A stretch of DNA of 64,000 nucleotides from Flavobacterium lacisediminis (GTDB lineage: Bacteria > Bacteroidota > Bacteroidia > Flavobacteriales > Flavobacteriaceae): the NCBI RefSeq assembly GCF_025909975.1, contig NZ_JAPCIO010000007.1, positions 345-64,344 on the forward strand. Direction: 5' to 3'. A program made the translations under genes and the position numbers. The notes below the pieces were generated by a model that searched no databases, had not been told where the DNA came from, and saw nothing but the letters and a program-made list of their open reading frames with translations. Shown here one piece after another: positions 17,756 to 25,126 of the stretch. Position 1 is the first letter of the stretch. The number at the start of each line of letters is the position of its first letter.

Positions 17756-18215
17756 ATGGTTTATAGTTTTTGAAAGTCCCGTTTTTAAAAAACACTACAA
17801 TGCGCTCTATTTCTTCAGGAGAATTATTTTCTGTTTTAATCGATTCTACAGTATTGCTTTCTGAAAGAGTAGGAGGAATTCCTTTTTCTACAGTCGAAAA
17901 TAAATCCAGTTCCGAATTAGGGATATCTACAATTGGTAATGAAGATGTATCTTTTTCAATTTCTATAACTGACTGAGCCACAATTTCAGATTTCGGAAAA
18001 TTTCCCTTACCGTTTAAAATCCAATACAAATCTACTTCAGGAAAAACCTCAATTACTTTGATGATAAAATCTAAGCTAGGTTTATTTCTCCCAGAGAGTA
18101 GGTGAGACAAACTCGAACGCTGCACATTGATTTTATCCGCAAATGCAGAAGCAGATAAATTATAATAATCGAGTATAATTTCTAAACGTTTAATAAAATC
18201 ATCGATGTTTACCAT
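17754..18215 (-). CDS. XRE-family HTH transcriptional regulator
   Basis: A Cro/C1-type helix-turn-helix occupies residues ~8-65 (LSASAFADKINVQRSSLSHL is the HTH core, ending LSGRNKPSLDFI), followed by VDLYWILNGKGNFP, common in Bacteroidota XRE proteins. The C-terminal ~80 residues are low-complexity and charged, with no sensor domain or catalytic dyad. Six copies of a 16-bp palindrome lie over its start codon and in the divergent promoter region, so it is very probably autoregulated and controls the neighbouring M14 peptidase gene. Confidence 0.88.
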   Translation of the reverse strand: MVNIDDFIKRLEIILDYYNLSASAFADKINVQRSSLSHLLSGRNKPSLDFIIKVIEVFPEVDLYWILNGKGNFPKSEIVAQSVIEIEKDTSSLPIVDIPNSELDLFSTVEKGIPPTLSESNTVESIKTENNSPEEIERIVVFFKNGTFKNYKP

Positions 18216-18504
18216 TGTAAATAGTGAATAGATTTAAAGAATTACAAATGTAAACAATAATAGTGAATTAAGCAAGTTTACAAATGTAAATAGAAGGTTT
18301 TAATGTAAATAAAGACTTAATGTGAGTAATGTTATTAAACTGATTTACAATAATATAATTATTTTAATTAAACTAGTATTAATCTTGTAAACATGACTAA
18401 TACTAGGGAGTTATTAAAGGTATTACAATAGTTTACAAAAGTAAATTATACGGTGTTTTTACATGTTTACAAATGTAAAATATAAGTTGTTTACATTTGT
18501 AAAT
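18207..18504. promoter_or_regulatory. Operator array: six copies of a 16-bp palindrome between the XRE and M14 genes
   Basis: Sites fitting GTTTACAWWTGTAAAY with at most two changes start at 18207 (over the XRE start codon), 18240, 18276, 18431, 18465 and 18489. Additional half-sites lie near 18303, 18344 and 18385. The site at 18489 contains TACATTTG (18492-18499), a perfect plus-strand -7 box for the peptidase gene. The site at 18240 contains the same box on the minus strand (18252-18245) for the regulator. Binding would therefore block both divergent promoters. Confidence 0.85.
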
Positions 18505-18516
18505 CAAAAGAAAGCC

Positions 18517-19671
18517 ATGAATTATTTACAATTAGCAACTCAATATTTAGAACCAAAACTCAAAGGAAAGTATATTCATTTAGATACTATTTTACCAATA
18601 TTAGAATCATTAAATTCAGATTTTAAAATTACTGAAATTGGAAAATCCGTTCAAGAAAGAGTTATTCATCAAGTAAAAATTGGAACAGGAAAAACCAAAA
18701 TTTTGATGTGGTCGCAAATGCATGGAAACGAATCTACCACGACAAAAGGGCTGTTTGACTTCTTTAATTTTTTACAATCGGATAACGAAATTGCGAATCG
18801 TATTAAAAACGAATACACCTTATTATGTATTCCTATGTTGAATCCAGACGGCGCTTTCTTATATACGAGAGAAAATGCCAATAAAGTAGATTTAAACAGA
18901 GATGCTTTTAATGCTACTCAACCAGAAATGCAAGTCTTACACAGTATTTATAAAAGTTTTCAACCTGATTATTGCTATAATTTACACGATCAAAGAACTA
19001 TTTTTGGAACAGAAGGCTTTAATTTACCAGCAACAGTTTCTTTTTTATCGCCTGCTTACAATGAAGAGAGAGAATACAACGATGTACGCTTAAAAGCAAT
19101 TCAGATAATAAACAAGATGAATAATGCGTTACAAGGCTATATTCCTAATCAAGTAGGTCGTTTTGATGATGGTTATAATGTAAATTGTACTGGTGATTAT
19201 TTCACAACTCAAAATACGCCAACTATTTTATTTGAGGCGGGCCATTATGCAAATGATTATGATAGAGATATTGTTCGAAATTATATTTTTACTTCGCTTT
19301 TGAGTTCATTTGATGTAAGTTACGAAAACGTTATAGTTGATAACGAATTAAGTGATTATTTGAAGATTCCTCAAAATAACAAATGTTTTTATGATTTTAT
19401 TTACAAAAATGTCAAAATTATTGATAATAGTGAAGAAAAAATAATTAACTTTGCAGCTCAATATACTGAAGTAGTGCAAGATGGTCAGCTAAAATTTGTG
19501 GCAAGAATCATTAAAATTAATGATTTGCAGGATTTTAAAGGACATTTAGAGTACGATTGTAAAAATGGTTTATTTACTTCAAAAGGGAATTATTTCCCAA
19601 TAATAGAAGAAAAAGCTGATTTTTTTATCAATAATTTAACAGAATTTAACAATGGTGTAAAAATTATTTGA
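18517..19671 (+). CDS. M14-family zinc carboxypeptidase-like protein
   Basis: This 384-residue metallopeptidase fold has the zinc motif HGNE (His69, Glu72), NPDGAF near residue 107, DLNRDAF near 124, the third zinc ligand in YNLHDQ near 150 and the catalytic glutamate in LFEAGHY near 237. There is no signal peptide, so it should act in the cytoplasm. I start at ATG 18517: an in-frame ATG at 18463 would add residues that only translate the operator repeats and lies upstream of the predicted transcription start near 18505. The substrate is unknown. Confidence 0.88.
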   Translation: MNYLQLATQYLEPKLKGKYIHLDTILPILESLNSDFKITEIGKSVQERVIHQVKIGTGKTKILMWSQMHGNESTTTKGLFDFFNFLQSDNEIANRIKNEYTLLCIPMLNPDGAFLYTRENANKVDLNRDAFNATQPEMQVLHSIYKSFQPDYCYNLHDQRTIFGTEGFNLPATVSFLSPAYNEEREYNDVRLKAIQIINKMNNALQGYIPNQVGRFDDGYNVNCTGDYFTTQNTPTILFEAGHYANDYDRDIVRNYIFTSLLSSFDVSYENVIVDNELSDYLKIPQNNKCFYDFIYKNVKIIDNSEEKIINFAAQYTEVVQDGQLKFVARIIKINDLQDFKGHLEYDCKNGLFTSKGNYFPIIEEKADFFINNLTEFNNGVKII

Positions 19672-19679
19672 TAAATTTG
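19672..19679 (+). promoter_or_regulatory. -7 box of the Lrp-family regulator gene
   Basis: TAAATTTG fits TAnnTTTG and directly follows the stop codon of the peptidase gene. It leaves a leader of about 44 nt before the ATG at 19729. No convincing -33 element was found. Confidence 0.5.
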
Positions 19680-19728
19680 CTTCAGATTTGAATAAAAATC
19701 AAAAATTTAACAAATATTATAAGCACTT

Positions 19729-20208
19729 ATGAGTAAGTTTCGTTTAGATGAAGTAGATCATCAAATTTTGGACATGTTGATTGATAACACGAGAGTTCCT
19801 TTTACAGATATTGCAAAAAAATTATTAATTTCTGCAGGAACAGTACATGTTAGAGTGAAAAAAATGGAAGATGCAGGAATCATTCAAGGTTCTTCTTTGA
19901 CATTAGATTATGAGAAATTAGGATATTCTTTCATTGCTTATGTTGGAGTTTTCTTGCACAACACGTCTCAAACTAAATTCGTTTTAGAACGTATCAATCA
20001 GATTCCATTCGTAACAGTTGCTCACGTGACTACTGGAAAATTCAATATTTTCTGTAAAATTAGAGCTAAAGACACTAAACATGCTAAAGAAGTTATCTTC
20101 ATGATTGACGATATCGAAGGTGTTTACAGAACTGAAACCATGATATCTTTAGAAGAGAGCATCAACGACAAAAAACGTTTAATGCATACGATTTTTAAAG
20201 AATTGTAA
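19729..20208 (+). CDS. Lrp/AsnC-family transcriptional regulator
   Basis: The 159-residue protein has an N-terminal winged HTH (DEVDHQILDMLIDNTRVPFTDIAKKLLISAGTVHVRVKKMEDAG, quoted here only by its ends DEVDHQIL and KKMEDAG, residues 6-48) and a C-terminal RAM/AsnC effector domain (FIAYVGVFL to TETMISLEESI). The family senses amino acids and forms octamers. The target is unknown. It has its own promoter and a strong terminator, so it is monocistronic. Confidence 0.92.
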   Translation: MSKFRLDEVDHQILDMLIDNTRVPFTDIAKKLLISAGTVHVRVKKMEDAGIIQGSSLTLDYEKLGYSFIAYVGVFLHNTSQTKFVLERINQIPFVTVAHVTTGKFNIFCKIRAKDTKHAKEVIFMIDDIEGVYRTETMISLEESINDKKRLMHTIFKEL

Positions 20209-20214
20209 AATACG

Positions 20215-20239
20215 AAAGCCTCTTAATGAGGCTTTTTTT
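20215..20239 (+). terminator. Rho-independent terminator after the Lrp gene
   Basis: AAGCCTC and GAGGCTT form a 7-bp stem with a TTAAT loop, followed by a run of T. Confidence 0.85.
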
Positions 20240-20252
20240 ATATCTTTAAGTT

Positions 20253-20762
20253 ATGAAAAATTTACAACCAAATGAATTTGCTCCATATTACGAGAATTAT
20301 ATCAAATTAGTTCCAGAGCAAGATATTATTAAAGGACTTATAATTCAAAAAGAAGAAATGTTGCATTTCTTTAAATCGGTTCCGGTTTTTAAGCATGAAT
20401 TTCGATATGCAGAAGGGAAGTGGACTGTCAAAGATATAATCCTGCACTTAATTGATGCGGAGAGAATATTTGCTTACCGCGCTTTACGAATTGCAAGAAA
20501 TGATAAAACTGCTTTGCCAGGATTTGAGGAAAATGATTATGTAATTACGGCTGATGCAAATAATAGAGAATACGAAAGTTTGTTAGCAGAATATGAAAGT
20601 GTTCGAAATGCTACAATAAGTCTGTTTGAAACTTTTTCAGATAAAGATTTACTAAGTTTAGGAACAGCTTCAAATTGCAGTGTATCTGTTAGAGCTATTG
20701 GATATATAACACTCGGGCATGAATTGCATCACAAGAATGTAATTTTAGAACGTTATTTATAA
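20253..20762 (+). CDS. DinB-family (YfiT-like) metal-binding protein
   Basis: A four-helix bundle of the DinB/YfiT superfamily, 169 residues. The probable metal-binding histidines are in DIILHLIDAERIF (about residue 69) and GHELHHKNVILE (about 153-156). The tryptophan motif GKWTVKDIILHL and ALRIARNDKTALPGFEEN are typical. These proteins often act as thiol-dependent transferases, but a specific reaction cannot be assigned. It is followed by a bidirectional terminator. Confidence 0.85.
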   Translation: MKNLQPNEFAPYYENYIKLVPEQDIIKGLIIQKEEMLHFFKSVPVFKHEFRYAEGKWTVKDIILHLIDAERIFAYRALRIARNDKTALPGFEENDYVITADANNREYESLLAEYESVRNATISLFETFSDKDLLSLGTASNCSVSVRAIGYITLGHELHHKNVILERYL

Positions 20763-20763
20763 T

Positions 20764-20798
20764 AAAAAAGGGGATTCAAATTTTGAATCCCCTTTTTT
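20764..20798. terminator. Bidirectional terminator between convergent genes
   Basis: GGGGATTCAAA and TTTGAATCCCC form a perfect 11-bp stem flanked by A6 on the left and T6 on the right. It can end transcription from both the DinB gene and the convergent acidic-protein gene. Confidence 0.9.
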
Positions 20799-20803
20799 AT
20801 GTA

Positions 20804-21184
20804 TTAATCTTCGTCGTCCTCGTCGTCTGAATCATCATCTGAATCTACAATATCATCTGAATCATTTGATATATCATCATCTTCATCGTCTTCTTCAATA
20901 TCTAAATCTTTAAGACTTCCTATTTTTTCATCTGGTACAGCTACCACATCATCTTCAATAATGTCGTCCTCATCATAGTTTTCGATTCTATCAGCAAGTT
21001 TTGTACTTACTTTAACTAAGTAAATAGTATCTTCTGTACGAACTTCTACAGCTTCAACAGTTTCATTCTTAGCATTTTTAAAACGAATAATGTCTGAATC
21101 ATCATATCCGTCAGGAAATTTCTCAACTAGTAAGGTTAAGATTTCATTTGTTAATTTAGCGTAATCAACAATAACTCTTTTCAT
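20804..21184 (-). CDS. Small conserved protein with a very acidic C-terminal tail
   Basis: The N-terminal ~75 residues form a folded domain (MKRVIVDYAKLTNEILTLL, FPDGYDDSDIIRFKN, VEVRTEDTIYLVKVSTKLAD). The last ~50 residues are almost only Asp/Glu/Ser. Homologues occur across Flavobacteriaceae, and some carry a doubtful DNA primase label; no primase motif is present here. The acidic tail could mimic nucleic acid or bind cations. A perfect promoter lies 28 bp upstream. Function unknown. Confidence 0.75.
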   Translation of the reverse strand: MKRVIVDYAKLTNEILTLLVEKFPDGYDDSDIIRFKNAKNETVEAVEVRTEDTIYLVKVSTKLADRIENYDEDDIIEDDVVAVPDEKIGSLKDLDIEEDDEDDDISNDSDDIVDSDDDSDDEDDED

Positions 21185-21212
21185 TGGGTAGGTTTTAATC
21201 TTGTATTTTGGT

Positions 21213-21244
21213 CAAATGTACTATCCTAAAACTATATTTTCAAA
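21213..21244 (-). promoter_or_regulatory. Promoter of the acidic-protein gene
   Basis: On the minus strand TTTG (21244-21241), a 20-bp spacer and TACATTTG (21220-21213) match the Bacteroidota consensus exactly. Confidence 0.75.
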
Positions 21245-21271
21245 CAATTTGAAATATTTTTTTCAAAAATT

Positions 21272-22246
21272 TTACCAGCCTAAAACATACGCAAACATTA
21301 ATGGCGCAACTATCGTAGCGTCAGACTCTACGATAAATTTAGGTGTATGAATATCTAATTTACCCCAAGTAATTTTCTCGTTTGGAACAGCTCCAGAGTA
21401 CGATCCATAACTTGTTGTTGAGTCAGAAATCTGACAGAAATAGCTCCAAAACGGCACATCATGCATTTCCATATCTTGATATAGCATTGGAACAACACAG
21501 ATAGGGAAGTCTCCTGCGATTCCTCCACCAATTTGAAAGAAACCAATACCTTTTCCTGCACAGTTTTTTGGATACCAATCAGCTAACCACATCATGTATT
21601 CAATTCCACTTTTCATTGTAGTAGCTTTGAATTCACCTTTAATGCAGTAAGAAGAAAAAATATTACCCATTGTACTATCTTCCCATCCAGGAACTACAAT
21701 TGGTAAATTCTTTTCAGCTGCTGCTACCATCCAAGAATCTTTAGGGTCAATTTCATAATATTGTTTTAAAACACCAGAATTAATCATTTGGTACATAAAT
21801 TCATGTGGAAAATAACGCTCTCCTTTTGAATCTGCATTGTTCCAAATATCAAATAAATGTTGTTGTAATCTTCTGAAAGCTTCTTCTTCTGGAATACAAG
21901 TATCTGTTACACGATTGTAATGGTTTTCTAATAAATCCCATTCTTCTTGTGGTGATAAATCTCTGTAATTTGGAACTCTTTTGTAAGAATTATGAGCTAC
22001 CAAGTTCATGATATCCTCTTCTAAATTAGCTCCAGTACAAGAAATAATGTGTACTTTATCTTGACGAATCATTTCGGCTAATGATTTTCCTAATTCAGCT
22101 GTACTCATGGCACCAGCTAATGTAATCATCATTTTTCCGTTGTCTAATAAATGTTCTTCATATCCTTTTGCAGCATCTACTAAAGCGGCAGAATTAAAGT
22201 GAAGATAATGTTTCTCAATAAACTGACTAATTGGTCCTTTGCTCAT
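21272..22246 (-). CDS. Deoxyhypusine synthase homologue (polyamine-related, catalytic lysine absent)
   Basis: The 324-residue sequence follows the DHS fold: ITLAGAMSTAELGKSLAEMI, HIISCTGANLEEDI, the NAD-binding IGGGIAGDFP, YGSYSGAVPNEKITWGKL and ESDATIVAPLM. Bacteria lack eIF5A, and bacterial DHS homologues work in polyamine metabolism, e.g. homospermidine formation. Aligned without gaps from WGK, the position of human catalytic Lys329 is Ile305; the nearest lysine is Lys303. It follows the arginine decarboxylase gene by 11 bp, so agmatine or a derived amine is the likely substrate. The exact reaction is inferred only. Confidence 0.85.
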   Translation of the reverse strand: MSKGPISQFIEKHYLHFNSAALVDAAKGYEEHLLDNGKMMITLAGAMSTAELGKSLAEMIRQDKVHIISCTGANLEEDIMNLVAHNSYKRVPNYRDLSPQEEWDLLENHYNRVTDTCIPEEEAFRRLQQHLFDIWNNADSKGERYFPHEFMYQMINSGVLKQYYEIDPKDSWMVAAAEKNLPIVVPGWEDSTMGNIFSSYCIKGEFKATTMKSGIEYMMWLADWYPKNCAGKGIGFFQIGGGIAGDFPICVVPMLYQDMEMHDVPFWSYFCQISDSTTSYGSYSGAVPNEKITWGKLDIHTPKFIVESDATIVAPLMFAYVLGW

Positions 22247-22257
22247 TACTTTTTATT

Positions 22258-23667
22258 TTATTGTTCTTTTTTCTTGTTGTATCCTAAAATTTCTAAAACG
22301 TCTTCGGCTTTTTGTTGCTCTGAAAATACTTCAGTTGCAATAATTCCGTTTTTGTCTTTATCAATTAAAATATGTTTTGGTTGTGGTAAAATACAGTGAC
22401 TTAATCCGCCAAAACCTCCAATAGTTTCTTGATAAGCTCCTGTATTAAAGAATCCAATGTATAATGGTTTTTCTTTGTTGTATTTTGGTAAATAAACCGC
22501 ATTCATGTGTTGTTCCGAATTGTAATAATCGTCGCCATCACATGTTAGTCCACCCAGTAATACCCTTTCGTAAGTATCATTCCAGCGATTGACAGCCATC
22601 ATAACAAAACGTTTGTTAATAGCCCAAGTATCAGGTAGAGTAGTAATGAATGAAGAATCTATCATGTTCCAGTTCTCTCTGTCATTTTGCTTCTTTTGGT
22701 ATAACACTTGGTATAAAGCACCACCTGATTCACCTACAGTAAACGAGCCGAATTCAGTAAAAATATGAGGTACAGCAACTTCTGCATCATCACAAGCGAT
22801 TTTGATTTGGTTTAAAATTTCGTCCACCATATATTGGTAATCGTAATCAAAAGCCAATGAATTTTTTATTGGGAATCCACCACCAATATTTAAACTATCT
22901 AATGAAGGACATTCTTTTTTCAAAGCAATGTACACTTTCATACATTTTAATAATTCGTTCCAATAATAAGCTGTATCACGAATACCTGCATTAATAAAGA
23001 AGTGAAGCATTTTAAGTTCAACTTTCTTATTTTCAGCTATTTGTTTTCTGTAAAATGGAAGAATATCTTTATAACCGATTCCTAAACGAGAGGTGTAAAA
23101 TTCAAACTTTGGTTCTTCCTCAGCAGCAATACGAATTCCGATTTTGAATTTACCATCGATTTCTTCTTGTAATAAATCTAATTCTTCGAAATTATCAATT
23201 ACAGGAATTGTGTTTTTATGTCCGTTATTAATTAAACGTGCAATGTTGGTTACATATTGGTCACGTTTAAATCCATTGCAAACGATAAAAGTATTTTTAT
23301 TGATTTTTCCTTCCGCCATTAATTGTTCAACAATATTAATGTCGAAAGCAGAAGAAGTTTCAATGTGAATGTTGTTTTTTAAAGCTTCATTTAAAATAAA
23401 CTCAAAATGAGAACTTTTTGTACAGTAACAATAGAAATACTTAGCTTCATAGCCATGTTTTTCCATTGAATTTCTGAACCACATTTTGGCTCTATTGATG
23501 TTTTGCGAAATTTTAGGTAAATAAGTAAACTTTAATGGTGTTCCGTATTCTTCTACTAATTTCATTAAGTCAATGCCGTGAAATTGAAGATTGTCTTTAT
23601 TTAAAGTAAATTCTTCTTGAGGAAAATAAAAAGTCTGATTAATTAAGTCGTAGTATTTAGTGTTCAT
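22258..23667 (-). CDS. speA: Arginine decarboxylase-type PLP enzyme (fold III)
   Basis: A 469-residue fold-III decarboxylase (alanine-racemase-like barrel plus C-terminal beta domain). The PLP lysine is in YCYCTKSSHF (about residue 82). The phosphate-binding GGGFPIKN is near 267 and the active-site CDGDDYYN near 377. It is shorter than E. coli SpeA (~630-660), as is usual for the Bacteroidota branch labelled arginine decarboxylase. Ornithine or carboxynorspermidine decarboxylation is less likely but not excluded. It forms a two-gene unit with the DHS homologue, and its leader holds a 17-bp inverted repeat. Confidence 0.85.
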   Translation of the reverse strand: MNTKYYDLINQTFYFPQEEFTLNKDNLQFHGIDLMKLVEEYGTPLKFTYLPKISQNINRAKMWFRNSMEKHGYEAKYFYCYCTKSSHFEFILNEALKNNIHIETSSAFDINIVEQLMAEGKINKNTFIVCNGFKRDQYVTNIARLINNGHKNTIPVIDNFEELDLLQEEIDGKFKIGIRIAAEEEPKFEFYTSRLGIGYKDILPFYRKQIAENKKVELKMLHFFINAGIRDTAYYWNELLKCMKVYIALKKECPSLDSLNIGGGFPIKNSLAFDYDYQYMVDEILNQIKIACDDAEVAVPHIFTEFGSFTVGESGGALYQVLYQKKQNDRENWNMIDSSFITTLPDTWAINKRFVMMAVNRWNDTYERVLLGGLTCDGDDYYNSEQHMNAVYLPKYNKEKPLYIGFFNTGAYQETIGGFGGLSHCILPQPKHILIDKDKNGIIATEVFSEQQKAEDVLEILGYNKKKEQ

Positions 23668-23670
23668 TTT

Positions 23671-23729
23671 GAAAAATAAGATTAAAATTAAAAAAGTTTA
23701 TAGGTGTACTTGTTTTAATCTTAATTTTC
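23671..23729 (-). promoter_or_regulatory. 17-bp inverted repeat in the speA leader
   Basis: GAAAAATAAGATTAAAA (23671-23687) and TTTTAATCTTAATTTTC (23713-23729) are inverted copies with 16 of 17 bases matching around a 25-nt loop. The repeat ends 4 bp before the speA ATG, so it could fold in the mRNA leader or act as an operator. The rest of the gap to aroB (23730-23963) shows no clear promoter. It does contain an unsupported 59-codon frame (minus strand, 23907-23728). Confidence 0.5.
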
Positions 23730-23963
23730 AAACCCTAATATTTGCATATCGAATCAGTAATTTTTCATTAAAAGCCTTCGATAGCTCGAATAAATCAGTT
23801 ATGTGAAAACAAAATATAGAAAAGAACAACCGTTCAATAATAGATAAGTCAGCATTCCTATTATTAAGAATCCTGTAGTAATTGTTCGTATTGTTGTTTT
23901 CTTTCATTGGCGCAAAGTTAAAAAATAAAATGGCTATTATTTAAAGAAAATCTAAAAAAATGA

Positions 23964-25031
23964 TTAGATAGCATAATCTTTAAATGCTTTGAAAATCAAT
24001 TCATTATCAGTTTCTTGATTGATTATTATTTTCCCAATTCCATCAAGTAAAGCAAATTGTACTTTTCCGAACTCATTTTTTTTATCGTAAATCAATAGTT
24101 CAATGATTTCATTTATATCTTTTTCAGTAAATTCAACACGATCAAAAATATCATTGATTATATATTTGATTTCTTGATATTCTTCGTTTGATAATAAGTT
24201 TTTTTCTTTAGAAATATAGCTTTCCAGTATCATCCCAACGGCAATTGCTTCTCCATGAAGTAAGCTGGTTTTATCTTCGTTTTCTAAGAAATAACTTTCG
24301 ATTCCATGACCTAAAGTGTGTCCAAAATTCAATGCTTTTCGGATGCCATTTTCAGTTAAATCTTCGCAAACAATTTCGTTTTTTATTTCAATTGATTGGT
24401 GAATTAATTGATTTAAATCCTCTGTGCTTAAATTCTTTAAGTTTTTAAATTTATTCCAATATTCTTTATCATGAATCAATCCGTGTTTCAGCATCTCGGC
24501 TAATCCTGAACGCATTTCGTTTTGAGGTAAAGTACTTAAAAACTGGGTATCAACAACGACAGCTTTTGGTTCGCGAATAATTCCGATTTGATTTTTTAAA
24601 TTTCCTAAATCCACACCATTTTTACCACCAATAGAAGCGTCAACCATAGAAAGTAATGTTGTTGGAATATTAATAAAATCAATACCTCTTTTAAAAGTAC
24701 AAGCTACAAATCCGCCTAAATCAGAAATTACGCCGCCGCCTAAATTAATAAGAATACTTTTTCTATCGCCCCCTAATTCCGACAAAGCACCCCAAACTTC
24801 TGTACAAGTAGCTATGTTTTTGTGAATTTCACCTACTTCTAATTCAATAATTTCAATTTCTATTTCGGTAGCTAAATTATTTAACAAATGTGGTAAACAA
24901 TACTGAGATGTATTTTCATCTACTAAAATAAAAATCTTAGAATAATGAGAAGGTTTTAGCATTTCTGTTAAAGTTTCATATCCTTTAGAATCAAAGTAAA
25001 CACTGTAATTATTGGCTGTAATTGTTTGCAT
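23964..25031 (-). CDS. aroB: 3-dehydroquinate synthase
   Basis: AroB makes 3-dehydroquinate from DAHP, the second step of the shikimate pathway. The 355-residue protein has LINLGGGVISDLGGFVA (NAD binding, about residues 94-110), IPTTLLSMVDASIGGKNGVDL (about 123-143) and the metal ligands in LNFGHTLGHGIE (about 237) with a following HGEAIAVGM. Full length, no oddities. It stands alone, divergent from the proline dehydrogenase gene. Confidence 0.97.
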   Translation of the reverse strand: MQTITANNYSVYFDSKGYETLTEMLKPSHYSKIFILVDENTSQYCLPHLLNNLATEIEIEIIELEVGEIHKNIATCTEVWGALSELGGDRKSILINLGGGVISDLGGFVACTFKRGIDFINIPTTLLSMVDASIGGKNGVDLGNLKNQIGIIREPKAVVVDTQFLSTLPQNEMRSGLAEMLKHGLIHDKEYWNKFKNLKNLSTEDLNQLIHQSIEIKNEIVCEDLTENGIRKALNFGHTLGHGIESYFLENEDKTSLLHGEAIAVGMILESYISKEKNLLSNEEYQEIKYIINDIFDRVEFTEKDINEIIELLIYDKKNEFGKVQFALLDGIGKIIINQETDNELIFKAFKDYAI

Positions 25032-25095
25032 GTGAAAAGCTTGAATTTTATTGCAAAATAAGGCATTTTTTATTTAAAATTCGTAAAAACTGATG

Positions 25096-25103
25096 TATAT
25101 TTG
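25096..25103 (+). promoter_or_regulatory. -7 box of the proline dehydrogenase promoter
   Basis: TATATTTG matches TAnnTTTG. A start near 25109 gives an 18-nt leader to ATG 25127. No TTTG is visible at -33. Confidence 0.6.
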
Positions 25104-25126
25104 TGTCGCTTTTTATCAAAAATACC

